From Blautia schinkii DSM 10518 (GTDB lineage: Bacteria > Bacillota > Clostridia > Lachnospirales > Lachnospiraceae), in NCBI GenBank assembly GCA_000702025.1, contig JNKJ01000006.1, forward strand, positions 236,803 to 300,802: 64,000 nt of DNA. The letters run 5' to 3'. The position numbers and the translations under genes are program-made. Below, piece by piece: positions 42,045 through 50,202 of this stretch. Under the pieces are notes generated by a model. The model was not told the origin of the DNA and ran no database searches. It was given only the letters and a program-made list of their open reading frames with translations. Numbering within the stretch: the stretch's first letter is position 1; every line of letters starts with the position of its first letter.

Positions 42045-43157
42045 TTAGGTATGCTGATTGCCGTTTATATAGATTCGCTCTTGGGTTTCTTTATTGAATA
42101 CAAGCACTTTTTTGGGTTTTAATGCGAAATGTACATATTCGCCGGTGGCGTGGCGGCTGTGCTCTGCGTCCACAATGGAGCGGATGGCTGTACCGGTAAA
42201 AGCACCATGTGTGGACACAATGCTGATATCCCGTCCCATGACTTCCACCCGGTTCAGCTTACAGCAGAGCGGGCCGTTTTCCTGTAGGATAAAGCCCTCC
42301 GGGCGGATGCCCACAGCGACTTCCTGATCTAGAACACCTTTTGCGTCCATAACTGCATCTTCTCCCACGTAGAGTGTTTGGTTCTCTATTTTTCCATCAA
42401 ATGCATTAATAGGCGGCGTACCCAGGAACTTAGCCACGAAAAGATTCACAGGATTATCGTACACCTCCTGGGGCTTCCCAATCTGCTGTACAATTCCGTC
42501 CTTCATAACCACAATCATATCGGAAATGCTCATGGCCTCTTCCTGGTCATGGGTGACGAAGATGGTGGTGATTTTCGTTTTTCTCTGTATTTTGCGGATT
42601 TCTTCACGGGTCTGGAGCCGCAGGCGGGCATCCAGGTTGGAAAGCGGCTCGTCCAGGAGAAGGACGTGGGGCATTTTTACAAGAGCCCTGGCAATGGCTA
42701 CACGCTGCTGCTGGCCGCCGGAAAGCTCGCTGGGTTTGCGCTCCATCAGGTCGTCAATCTGCACAAGACGGGCAGCTTCAAGGGCTCTGCTCTCCATCTC
42801 GGTTTTGGACAGCTTGTCTTTTCCTTTTAGGTTCTCGAGGGGAAAAAGAATGTTCTGCTTCACTGTGAGATGAGGGTAAAGGGCATAATTCTGAAATACC
42901 ATGCCCACGCCTCTATTTTCGGGCGGCAGCTCAGTCACGTCATTGTCGCCAAAAAAGATTTTTCCGCTTGTGGGCTTGATCAAGCCGCAGATTAGGTTGA
43001 GGGTGGTGCTTTTTCCGCACCCGGAGGGCCCAAGCAGCCCAATGAGCTTCCCGTCCGGGATTTCAAAGGTAAAATCACCTACTGCTACCACATCCTCGTG
43101 GGATTTTCTGTTGCGGCTGGGAAATTTCTTCGTGAGATTCTGCAATACGATTTTCAT
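42045..43157 (-). CDS. Sugar ABC transporter ATPase, MsmK/UgpC type
   Basis: 370 residues, usual length for CUT1 ATPases. Walker A 'GLLGPSGCGKSTTLN', Q-loop 'VGMVFQNYALYPHLTV', signature 'LSGGQQQRVAIARALV', Walker B 'VLLLDEPLSNLD', and H-loop 'TIFVTHDQEEAM'. The C-terminal 120 residues form the MOP-like regulatory domain ('VAVGIRPEGFIL', 'VMGRDISIVSTHGAF'). Its presence inside the operon, as first gene, means the importer is self-sufficient and need not share a general ATPase. Confidence 0.92.
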   Translation of the reverse strand: MKIVLQNLTKKFPSRNRKSHEDVVAVGDFTFEIPDGKLIGLLGPSGCGKSTTLNLICGLIKPTSGKIFFGDNDVTELPPENRGVGMVFQNYALYPHLTVKQNILFPLENLKGKDKLSKTEMESRALEAARLVQIDDLMERKPSELSGGQQQRVAIARALVKMPHVLLLDEPLSNLDARLRLQTREEIRKIQRKTKITTIFVTHDQEEAMSISDMIVVMKDGIVQQIGKPQEVYDNPVNLFVAKFLGTPPINAFDGKIENQTLYVGEDAVMDAKGVLDQEVAVGIRPEGFILQENGPLCCKLNRVEVMGRDISIVSTHGAFTGTAIRSIVDAEHSRHATGEYVHFALKPKKVLVFNKETQERIYINGNQHT

Positions 43158-43218
43158 TTTGGTTTTCTCCGTTATGTGTTTTTTCGTAACAGTTAAAATT
43201 AAGTACGCTCCATGTACC

Positions 43219-43233
43219 GCTGCGGGCCGCAGC
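43219..43233. promoter_or_regulatory. GC-rich palindrome in the leader of the sugar ABC operon
   Basis: GCTGCGGGCCGCAGC is a perfect palindrome around a central base, 62-76 bp upstream of the ATPase gene and just downstream of its promoter. It could be an operator for a sugar repressor or an RNA hairpin. Two copies of AACAGTTA flank it (near 43188 and 43238). Confidence 0.4.
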
Positions 43234-43264
43234 CTGAACAGTTACATGAGGTTTGCTACCTATG

Positions 43265-43293
43265 ATTATATCGGACTTTAGGAAATTCTACAA
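43265..43293 (-). promoter_or_regulatory. Promoter of the sugar ABC operon
   Basis: On the minus strand TTGTAG (43293-43288), 17-bp spacer, consensus TATAAT (43270-43265). Confidence 0.6.
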
Positions 43294-43348
43294 GTTTTGT
43301 GTAGGATAATTTTAGGAGTGGAAATGTCTGTAAAAATGATAAAACAGG

Positions 43349-43404
43349 TTGAATTAATATCTCCAAAGAGATATAATGAGAAAAAGTAACTCTTTAGAGA
43401 TATA
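43349..43404 (+). promoter_or_regulatory. Promoter with embedded operator-like palindrome, DUF3990/XRE pair
   Basis: TTGAAT (43349-43354), 17-bp spacer, TATAAT (43372-43377). The spacer holds the palindrome ATATCTC-CAAA-GAGATAT (43357-43374), and its half AGAGATATA recurs at 43396-43404 after the start of transcription. A regulator bound here would shut the promoter; the HTH protein encoded by the second gene is the obvious candidate. Confidence 0.65.
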
Positions 43405-43421
43405 GATAATCGGAGGTGAAA

Positions 43422-44063
43422 ATGATACTGTATCACGGTTCCACCCAAATTATAGAGAAGCCAATGTATGAAAAAGGAAAAATTTATAATGATTATGGCA
43501 AGGGTTTTTATTGTACAGAGCAAAAGGAGCTCGCCGGAGAGTGGGCTTGCGCGCAATATAAAGATGGATATATCAATCAATATGAGCTTGAGAAGGGACA
43601 ACTTAAGATGTTGAATCTACTATCCGGGAAATATACAGTTTTTCACTGGCTTGCACTTCTTATGGAATACCGGAAGGTGCGTATTTCCACCCCGATGATG
43701 AAATTGGGAGCCAAATGGCTGAAGGAAAATTATCTCATCAGCCTTGAGCCTTATGATGTAGTGAAGGGGTACCGGGCAGATGATTCCTATTTTTCTTTTG
43801 CCAGGGCATTTGTAAATAATGAGATTTCATTGGAACAGCTTTCTTATGCCATGCGTCTTGGGAAACTGGGAGAACAGATTGTGTTGAAAAGTGAGCGGGC
43901 TTTTGAATCCATCCAGTTTGTCTCTTATCAGATTGTGGATAACGCCGTATATTTTCCGAAAAGAAAAGAGCGGGATGAAACGGCACGTGCTGAATTCCGA
44001 AGATTGCTGGAGCAGGAAGAGGCTGATGGAGTTTTCATTAGGGATCTGATTCGTGGGAGGTGA
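43422..44063 (+). CDS. DUF3990 protein, probable ADP-ribosyltransferase-like toxin component
   Basis: 213 residues from ATG 43422 (GGAGG five bases upstream). 'MILYHGSTQIIEKP', 'YNDYGKGFYCTEQKELAGEWA' and 'VVKGYRADDSYF' are the signature blocks of DUF3990, a family with an ADP-ribosyltransferase-like fold (H-G-S, then Y/F and D/E elements). It is followed directly by a gene for an HTH protein, under an operator-like promoter, which is the build of a toxin-antitoxin or effector-regulator pair. Enzyme activity and target are not known from the sequence. Confidence 0.72.
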   Translation: MILYHGSTQIIEKPMYEKGKIYNDYGKGFYCTEQKELAGEWACAQYKDGYINQYELEKGQLKMLNLLSGKYTVFHWLALLMEYRKVRISTPMMKLGAKWLKENYLISLEPYDVVKGYRADDSYFSFARAFVNNEISLEQLSYAMRLGKLGEQIVLKSERAFESIQFVSYQIVDNAVYFPKRKERDETARAEFRRLLEQEEADGVFIRDLIRGR

Positions 44064-44068
44064 TGTTT

Positions 44069-44710
44069 ATGATGTGTGCATATAGCGAAAACTATCTGGA
44101 TGATGCAATGAGAAATCTGGGTGAGATGGTGGATTATGCAGTAAATGCCTGCAGAATGGAAATCGGTGCCTTCTGGGAACTTTTTATTGCTACGGGATAT
44201 GGAGAACTGTTTGGGCAGGGAGTACCCCGTATAGTAGCAGGGCTGTCCGGCACGGAGCTGGTGTGTGAGGTGGTTGTGGAATCCGGCCTCGATATTGAAC
44301 TGCCGCCAGCGCAAGTGGAATATAGCTGCTCACCGGAATACTGGTGCGGCTGGATTATGGCCTATTATCAATGGAAAAGTGCAAGAAGCTTCAAAGAAAT
44401 CAGGAAGTATGTTTCTATTGATAAGGTTCTGAGAATGTACTCGCCCTATCATGAAGTGGCGGAGGACAAGTTTGCTGATACGTTAGATGCTATTATAAGG
44501 CAGAGTAGTTCAGAAACGAGGCTCCAGATGCGGCGGAGGGCTTGCGGCTATTCACAAAGGCTGCTGTCTGAGAAATCCGGTGTAAACATAAGAAACATCC
44601 AGCAATATGAGCAGCGGGTAAAAAATATAAATCATGCCGCAGCCGGAACAATTGTTTCGCTGTCAAGAATTCTTAACTGCAGAGTGGATGAACTGCTGGA
44701 GTTCGAATGA
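44069..44710 (+). CDS. XRE-family regulator with long N-terminal domain (partner of DUF3990)
   Basis: 213 residues from ATG 44069, placed by GGGAGG eight bases upstream. The last 65 residues are a Cro/cI HTH: 'RLQMRRRACGYSQRLLSEKSGVNIRNIQQYEQRVKNI...LSRILNCRVDELLEF'. The first 140 residues form a separate helical domain ('FWELFIATGYGELFGQGVPRIVAGLSGTELV', 'YWCGWIMAYYQWKSARSFKEI') unknown to me, perhaps the part that neutralises the partner. The gene starts six bases after the DUF3990 stop. It probably represses the pair through the palindrome in the promoter. Confidence 0.75.
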   Translation: MMCAYSENYLDDAMRNLGEMVDYAVNACRMEIGAFWELFIATGYGELFGQGVPRIVAGLSGTELVCEVVVESGLDIELPPAQVEYSCSPEYWCGWIMAYYQWKSARSFKEIRKYVSIDKVLRMYSPYHEVAEDKFADTLDAIIRQSSSETRLQMRRRACGYSQRLLSEKSGVNIRNIQQYEQRVKNINHAAAGTIVSLSRILNCRVDELLEFE

Positions 44711-44727
44711 ACTTCCCCAAACGAACT

Positions 44728-44762
44728 CATGCCAGTGAGGGTACATATCACTCACTGGCATG
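44728..44762. terminator. Stem-loop after the DUF3990/XRE pair
   Basis: Perfect 12-bp stem CATGCCAGTGAG (44728-44739) with CTCACTGGCATG (44751-44762), 11-base loop. No T run on either side, so it may be an inefficient terminator or an RNA-stabilising structure between converging genes. Confidence 0.5.
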
Positions 44763-44847
44763 GAGCCAAAGTTATCCGTCAGACGAATAAAAGTCAACAA
44801 AGCTGTCATGTTCACTAATTTCGTTAAAATGTGTATGGAACAAAGTA

Positions 44848-45159
44848 TTATACAAATCTCACCGCAGTTCCATACGCCATGACTTCTGCAGCGCCCTGCA
44901 TGATAGAGGCCGAGGAATAGCGTACATTTACGACAGCATCCGCGCCCATTGATTCCGCTTCCTCAACCATGCGCTTTGTGGCCAGTGCCCTGGCATCGTT
45001 CATCATGTCGTTGTAGGCCTTCAGCTCACCACCCACCAGAGTTTTGAAGCTCTGGGTGATATCGCGTCCTACATTTTTGGACTGTATGGTGCTTCCTTTA
45101 ACAAGTCCGAGCATTTCCAGATTTTTTCCGCTGATATAATCAGTATTTACTAAGATCAT
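44848..45159 (-). CDS. YbjQ/UPF0145 family protein
   Basis: 103 residues on the minus strand, start at 45159 (AAGGAG upstream, overlapping the previous gene end by 20 bp). 'LVKGSTIQSKNVGRDITQSFKTLVGGELKAYNDMMNDARALATKRMVEEAESMGADAVVNVRY' matches the UPF0145/YbjQ family, a pentameric small protein once called heavy-metal-binding; its true role is unknown. Coupled to the small membrane protein gene. Confidence 0.85.
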   Translation of the reverse strand: MILVNTDYISGKNLEMLGLVKGSTIQSKNVGRDITQSFKTLVGGELKAYNDMMNDARALATKRMVEEAESMGADAVVNVRYSSASIMQGAAEVMAYGTAVRFV

Positions 45160-45370
45160 CTTCCTCACCACTCCTTATTTCTTTAATTCGGCTTATCAAT
45201 ACAGCTATCATTACTCCGGAAAGCAGCAGTGTTATAAGTACCAAAATTAACCTCATAATCTCCGGCATATCATCGACTACGATAAACAATGCCGCGATGC
45301 CGACATAATACAGGACAAAGCATATGGTTATTATAATCGGCGCAATCATTTTCTTAGTGTGTTTCTGCAT
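45140..45370 (-). CDS. Small two-helix membrane protein
   Basis: 76 residues; ATG at 45370 has AAAGGAGG eight bases upstream. Two membrane helices (about 9-31 and 38-59) with a short acidic loop, and a Glu/Asp-rich tail. It recalls membrane proteins that accompany YbjQ-type genes, with which it overlaps by 20 bp. No named family. Confidence 0.7.
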   Translation of the reverse strand: MQKHTKKMIAPIIITICFVLYYVGIAALFIVVDDMPEIMRLILVLITLLLSGVMIAVLISRIKEIRSGEEDDLSKY

Positions 45371-45607
45371 GGAGACGCCTCCTTTCCGGGCCAATGTTTT
45401 AATGGAAGCATTGGTTAAGCAGTTTCATTGATTTTGATGTACTTAGTATAGCACGTTTCAACAAAATAAGCGAGGATTTTCCCACCTATAGAGGTGGAGG
45501 GAGGAATCCCGCCAAAAACAAGCATAGGTTTGTCATATGTCTTGATCTGTGGTAGAATTGGTGTATCAAAGGCAGGGAAAACAGAGGTAAAAAGGGAGAT
45601 GGTTTGT

Positions 45608-45925
45608 ATGGTAGAAATTTCAAAGCGGGACTGGAAGCTTTATCGTGAGCGGGTAGGTGAGTGGCAGGAGCATTATATGGAGGGGCTGACAAAAGAATAT
45701 ATTGAATTGTTGAGCTCGCCTGGGAAGGCTTCGGATCATTTCTGGGAACTGGAGAAGAGAATTAAAGAGGATAGGAAGCACCCAGGTGTGCTGATACAAA
45801 TGAGAAAATCATCTGCAATCTGGGATATTGCAATGTTTGTCGGAGAAGAAGTTATAACCATGGCGGACCTGGAGGGCTTCAGCGAGGACTTGATTGATGC
45901 GGTGAAGCTGATTCTGAGGAGGTAG
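45608..45925 (+). CDS. Conserved hypothetical protein, 105 residues
   Basis: ATG 45608 with AAAGGGAG nine bases upstream; an ATG three codons earlier is less well placed. Helical, charged protein with 'LYRERVGEWQEHYMEGLTKEYIELLSSPGKASDHFWELEKRIKEDRKHPGV'. Similar short proteins are widespread in Lachnospiraceae (some labelled multidrug transporter), but there is no membrane segment here, so that label would be wrong. The function is unknown. It stands alone. Confidence 0.65.
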   Translation: MVEISKRDWKLYRERVGEWQEHYMEGLTKEYIELLSSPGKASDHFWELEKRIKEDRKHPGVLIQMRKSSAIWDIAMFVGEEVITMADLEGFSEDLIDAVKLILRR

Positions 45926-46026
45926 ACGTTATCTGGAGTGTTCTGCAGGGAAATATCATAAGTTTCTCGTTACGAATCTACTCCCAAAGTGGTATAGAGA
46001 TAAAAAACATAAAGGTAAAAGAAGAT

Positions 46027-46347
46027 ATGAATCAAGAAACAATCAATAAAATCAGGCGGTTTTCAGATGACAGAGATTGGGAGCAGTTTTATTCTCCGGC
46101 AAATCTGGCAAAATCCATAGTGATTGAGGCAGCAGAGCTGCTGGAATGCTTTCAGTGGAGCGATGAGGGCTATGACATCCAGCATGTGAAGGAAGAATTG
46201 GCGGATGTTTTGGTATATACTCAGAATCTTTTAGATAAATTAGGCCTGGATGCGGATGAAATTGTGAACATGAAGATGGCGCAGAATGAAGCGAAATATC
46301 CAGTAGAGAAAGCAAAGGGAAATGCGGCAAAATACGACCAGCTATAA
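46027..46347 (+). CDS. MazG-like nucleotide pyrophosphohydrolase
   Basis: 106 residues, typical of single-domain MazG/RS21-C6-like enzymes. 'DRDWEQFYSPANLAKSIVIEAAELLECFQW' and 'VKEELADVLVYTQNLLDKL' hold the metal-binding EExxE...ExxD pattern. Such enzymes hydrolyse (d)NTPs to the monophosphate and clean up non-canonical nucleotides. The ribosome-binding site is weak. A 'N..YPV.KAKG...KY' C-terminus is typical. Ends before the converging sensor kinase gene. Confidence 0.85.
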   Translation: MNQETINKIRRFSDDRDWEQFYSPANLAKSIVIEAAELLECFQWSDEGYDIQHVKEELADVLVYTQNLLDKLGLDADEIVNMKMAQNEAKYPVEKAKGNAAKYDQL

Positions 46348-46482
46348 TCTGATTTAGCAGCCATATGATCCAAAGCACAACGGGCTGCGCTGATTATTTT
46401 ACACCTGTACTATCGGAAAATCAGTTAGACAATGCATGGTGTATTTACGCAATGCTGTATTAGGTTAAAATGCATAAGAAAT

Positions 46483-48471
46483 TTAGCGTATAAGGGGCAG
46501 ACGTATGGTAAACGTCGTCCCTTTTCCTTCCGCGGAATCAGCCTCAATCTCTCCGCCGTGTTCTAATATAATTGCCCGTGTAATGGCCAGTCCGAGTCCC
46601 TGGCCGCCTTCGCCGCTGCGGGTGGTAAAGGAGCGCCGGAAAATATTCGGCAGATCCTTTTCCGATATGCCGCACCCGGTATCTGAAATCCGGATATACG
46701 CATAGGAACCGTCATCAGTCAGGGAGAGCACGATTTTACCTTCGGGTGGTGTGAAGTCTGCTGCATTATATAAAACATTTTCCATTGCGCGGTAAAGCTG
46801 TTCCCGGTTCGCCATGATACGGCATGGGCGAACCGGTATTTTTTTGATAAACTGCGGTCCATATAGTTCTATGACAGGACGGCAGCTATGATAAAGATCC
46901 CCGAGAAAGGTGTTTAGTACCAGCGGTTCCATCTGCCCCGGGGCGCTTGCGTGTGCCGCTATTTCCTGAATAGATTTCAGACGTTCGGATAAAACACCGC
47001 ACTGCTCTTCTATGATAAGCATTCTATCGTGAGTATCCTGATCCAGCATAATATTGTTCATGCGGATAATCTGCGCCATGTTAGACATGGAGGTCAGTGG
47101 AGATTTCATATCATGGCCCAATTCGGCAATCAATTGTCCTCTTTCCACAAGAAGCTTCTGTAAATGGTCTGTTTTTTCATCTACTTCCTCCCGGAGATGC
47201 ATACTAAGCCGCTGATTCTCCTCTGACATAGCCCTGCTGCGCTGCACCATCAGAACCGCAAAAGCGATCACCATGCAAAACGCGCCGTATTCTTCAGGAT
47301 AAGCACCTATGAACGGCTCATAGTATCCGATTGTGAGAACACTGTAAAGCAGAGAGCAACCGTTTGCGGCAGCAGCGGCAAGTGCAATCCCTGCATATGG
47401 AATTCCCATAAAGAATCCATACACAGTCAGACCGATTAAAAAAACGGACATGATTACTTTGTACCAGGAAATGATCGTGCCATACCAAAGTGCAAGCCCC
47501 GGAATGGCGGGCAGCACAAATAAAGGAACAACGACGACCATGCCGCACATTCCAAGGGAAAGGATAGTGAATATTTTTTTCAATCGCTTACAGGTGTCCG
47601 GTAATATTAACCGGAAAACAATGTGAAGGGAAAAGTAAATCCCAGCCAGAGAAGCGGCGTCCTCGACTGCGTAAAGTGTGCGTACCAGAGGAATACCAAA
47701 CAGCCTTAGAAAAGGATAACAAATCCGCAGCGCAAAGCACAGGCTCAGCAGGCCGAAGTAAAATTCTACCGAGTAGGAACCGGCTCTCCTGCGCCGCCAG
47801 AGTACGATACAAAATAGAGCAAGGGTGAGTGTGGAAAAGAAAAGCAGTCCGTAAAGTAGCATACGGGAGGCAATAAGGTGGCTGATACTGTCCGAATCTC
47901 CGATCACCGGAGGGTACCAGATGCCGCCGTAATAATGGGAGAAATTAGTGGTCTGTATGATCAGCTCTGTTTCACCGTCAAGAATAAAAGAATAAGCAGT
48001 GTCCCGGATTAAAGGAGAATAATTGTCTGGTTCTACCTTGCCAGGCCCGCCCAGGCAGGAGCCATTTACAAAAACTTTGGCGCTGCAAAGAGGTTCCTGC
48101 AGATATAGCGTTACATTTCCGCTGCCTTTCAGGCGCAGGCGCCATGTGGATGTCCCATAAGGATTTCCATCGTCATGAAACAAGGAAAGATTTGGATATT
48201 CACCTGCCCATGTGCGGTAATAGGACTGTGTTTCAGAGAAAAAGTCATCAGGAGACAGTAAAACGTCAGGATAAAGCTCCCAACCATCCACAAGTGCACA
48301 ATATCCCTTTTCTGGAACAACAGTAAGATAGTCTTGTGTAAGAACCGCCTTTGTTATATATTTATTATCATACCGGGTAATGGCCAACAGTCCCAGCAGA
48401 ATGAACGCGATTGTTCCGATTGCTGCCAATACTACCCGCAAAACAGATTTGGGAATTTGTGCGTGTCTCAT
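46483..48471 (-). CDS. 7TM-type sensor histidine kinase
   Basis: 662 residues; start at 48471 because GGGAGG precedes that ATG, 31 bp from the start of the divergent gene. One N-terminal helix, then an extracellular jelly-roll-like sensor (about 45-210, 'LRLKGSGNVTLYLQEPLCSAKVFVNG' resembles a carbohydrate-binding beta sandwich). About seven helices follow (215-420), as in 7TMR-DISM receptors. The kinase part has His453 in 'ELGHDMKSPLTSMSN', N-box 'RAMENVLYNAADFTP', 'ISDTGCGISEKDLPNIF' and 'GGQGLGLAITRAIILEHGG'. It probably senses a surface sugar or envelope signal; partner is the OmpR-type regulator at 50203. Confidence 0.85.
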   Translation of the reverse strand: MRHAQIPKSVLRVVLAAIGTIAFILLGLLAITRYDNKYITKAVLTQDYLTVVPEKGYCALVDGWELYPDVLLSPDDFFSETQSYYRTWAGEYPNLSLFHDDGNPYGTSTWRLRLKGSGNVTLYLQEPLCSAKVFVNGSCLGGPGKVEPDNYSPLIRDTAYSFILDGETELIIQTTNFSHYYGGIWYPPVIGDSDSISHLIASRMLLYGLLFFSTLTLALFCIVLWRRRRAGSYSVEFYFGLLSLCFALRICYPFLRLFGIPLVRTLYAVEDAASLAGIYFSLHIVFRLILPDTCKRLKKIFTILSLGMCGMVVVVPLFVLPAIPGLALWYGTIISWYKVIMSVFLIGLTVYGFFMGIPYAGIALAAAAANGCSLLYSVLTIGYYEPFIGAYPEEYGAFCMVIAFAVLMVQRSRAMSEENQRLSMHLREEVDEKTDHLQKLLVERGQLIAELGHDMKSPLTSMSNMAQIIRMNNIMLDQDTHDRMLIIEEQCGVLSERLKSIQEIAAHASAPGQMEPLVLNTFLGDLYHSCRPVIELYGPQFIKKIPVRPCRIMANREQLYRAMENVLYNAADFTPPEGKIVLSLTDDGSYAYIRISDTGCGISEKDLPNIFRRSFTTRSGEGGQGLGLAITRAIILEHGGEIEADSAEGKGTTFTIRLPLIR

Positions 48472-48502
48472 GATAATCCTCCCATGGTAAAGGAACCGTC
48501 GT

Positions 48503-50179
48503 ATGAAAAATAGAAAAGTTTTCTTGTTTTTATCCACCCTTATAGCTTTGCTCTCATTATATCGGCTAAATTCCACAGTTGCAATGGCAAATACCGGACA
48601 GAGCACACAAGCGGTCACTGAGCCGCAGCCTGAGTATGTCTCCACCGGTGCGGAGCTTATGCAATGGCTGGAGTTGCATAAAAGAACAGGAGGCATAGTT
48701 AAGCTGACAGACAATATTGTCCTGAACGGATATAATTTCTTTGGCCATGACAGAATAAACCTTCCATCTATTTTTGTTGAGACCGGGAGGTATACGATTA
48801 CCGTAACCGGTGAGGCGGAGTTCTTAAGCGATAAGCACCTTATATTTCAAGGTCAGGGAAATACGAACGGTATATTGCGGGTTTCAAAAGGCGGTTTGCT
48901 CTCGCTTACCGGGATTACCGTGCAAAGCGGACAGGGGCAGTCCGTGCCTCAATACGCATTGCAGCAGGAAGAGGGCGCAGGGCTGGTGGTGGGTAACTGT
49001 GAGATATCCGGAAATATCCGTTATGCGGATACTCCTTATGTAATGTACGATAATTCTGTTTCTGTCATTGTAGAAAAAGGACAGAAGGCAGTTGATTTAC
49101 TTCCGCCAGAAATAAAATGTAATGTGAACTATCAGGGTGGTATTCGTTATAATGAATTGATTCCGGTCACGTGGAATCTTACAGGAACTGAAAAATATCA
49201 GGAGCAGAGAAGGCGTTTTTATGTTCAGGGCAGCTTTTCTGATGTGGCTTTTATGGAGCTGCCGGTCTGTACAGTGATATATAATGATTACCCCCTGACG
49301 TTTACGAACATAAAGACTCAAGCCAGTGCAAGCGGCCATTTATTCAGAATATGGTACACGAAGCCGGAGGAGTATTTGCCCATTGAAGTGTCAGCAGAGT
49401 ATTCTTTCAATGGGAAAACCTGGACCTTATACGATAAATTTACAGCAGAAAGCCCCTCTGATTATGTTTTTATGGGGTTTACATCTGAACAGTGGGATGT
49501 CATAGAAAATCCTTACATATTCCTTCGCCTGCAGTGGGATAATGATGGAACCCTGTATTATTCCAATGTACTTCGGTTTGCCGCAGAGGATCTGAAAAAA
49601 GGTGAGGATCAGGGAGGCACCCGGGGAGGAGGAACTGCAATTATAAACCCGGCCGATACGCCGCAGATTGGGGGAAGTGTATTTCCTCAAAACCCCAAAC
49701 CGTCAGGGACGAAGCCGGACAGCAATTCTAATATTAACGAGCCGCATTCCGGAGAGAGTGACACTGAACAATCCGGGGAAAAGAACAGTGCATCATCCGG
49801 GGAGAATAACAACGACACAGCCGGGGAGAGTGTCAACGGAACAACCGGGGAGAATGTCAATGACACAAAGGGAGACATTGTCAGCGAAACGCCGGAGGAC
49901 ACTGCGGGGAAAACCTCTGAGGATGATACAACCGTGGCTTCAGAAGAACTTGACAGTGAAGCGTCCGTAGAAACTGCTGTCTCTGCAGAAGGAGAGAATG
50001 ATGCTTCCCCGGAAGAGCAGACACCGGCCGCGGAGCAGGATGCCGTGCATAAAAGAAATACGGTCATTGGATTAGTGTTTTTAGGTTTATGCGCGGCAGC
50101 AGGGGGAGTGGGCTTTTGCTTCCGGGCAGGCATATTCGGGCGGCTGTTCCGGAGAAAAAAAGGAAAATCCTACAAATAG
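48503..50179 (+). CDS. Cell-surface protein with beta-rich N-terminal part, Ser/Glu/Asn-rich stalk and C-terminal membrane anchor
   Basis: 558 residues from ATG 48503 (AAAGGAACC site). Signal peptide about 1-29. Residues 40-190 contain short repeated beta strands ('GGIVKLTDNIVLNGYNFFGH', 'GGLLSLTGITVQSGQG', 'CEISGNIRYAD') as in pectate-lyase-like solenoids of surface proteins. A second beta domain covers 205-370. A low-complexity stalk with 'SGE.N...AGES.NGTTGEN' repeats runs about 400-505. It ends with helix 'GLVFLGLCAAAGGVGFCF' and a basic tail, an anchor without LPXTG. The gene sits between the two halves of a two-component system and is probably its sensor partner or target. Confidence 0.72.
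   Translation: MKNRKVFLFLSTLIALLSLYRLNSTVAMANTGQSTQAVTEPQPEYVSTGAELMQWLELHKRTGGIVKLTDNIVLNGYNFFGHDRINLPSIFVETGRYTITVTGEAEFLSDKHLIFQGQGNTNGILRVSKGGLLSLTGITVQSGQGQSVPQYALQQEEGAGLVVGNCEISGNIRYADTPYVMYDNSVSVIVEKGQKAVDLLPPEIKCNVNYQGGIRYNELIPVTWNLTGTEKYQEQRRRFYVQGSFSDVAFMELPVCTVIYNDYPLTFTNIKTQASASGHLFRIWYTKPEEYLPIEVSAEYSFNGKTWTLYDKFTAESPSDYVFMGFTSEQWDVIENPYIFLRLQWDNDGTLYYSNVLRFAAEDLKKGEDQGGTRGGGTAIINPADTPQIGGSVFPQNPKPSGTKPDSNSNINEPHSGESDTEQSGEKNSASSGENNNDTAGESVNGTTGENVNDTKGDIVSETPEDTAGKTSEDDTTVASEELDSEASVETAVSAEGENDASPEEQTPAAEQDAVHKRNTVIGLVFLGLCAAAGGVGFCFRAGIFGRLFRRKKGKSYK
48556..48584 (-). promoter_or_regulatory. Kinase promoter lying inside the divergent surface-protein gene
   Basis: On the minus strand TTGCAA (48584-48579), 17-bp spacer and consensus TATAAT (48561-48556). 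It lies inside codons 18-28 of the surface-protein gene on the other strand and would start a transcript about 75 bases before the kinase ATG. Confidence 0.6.
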
Positions 50180-50202
50180 CTCAGTTAAGCAGTTCCATCT
50201 CG

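Noticed and set aside
42378..42873. Plus-strand frames of 115-150 codons opposite the sugar ABC ATPase
   Set aside because: Shadows of the conserved ATPase motifs on the minus strand.
45608..45925. Multidrug transporter, a label often given to similar short proteins
   Set aside because: The sequence has no membrane helix.
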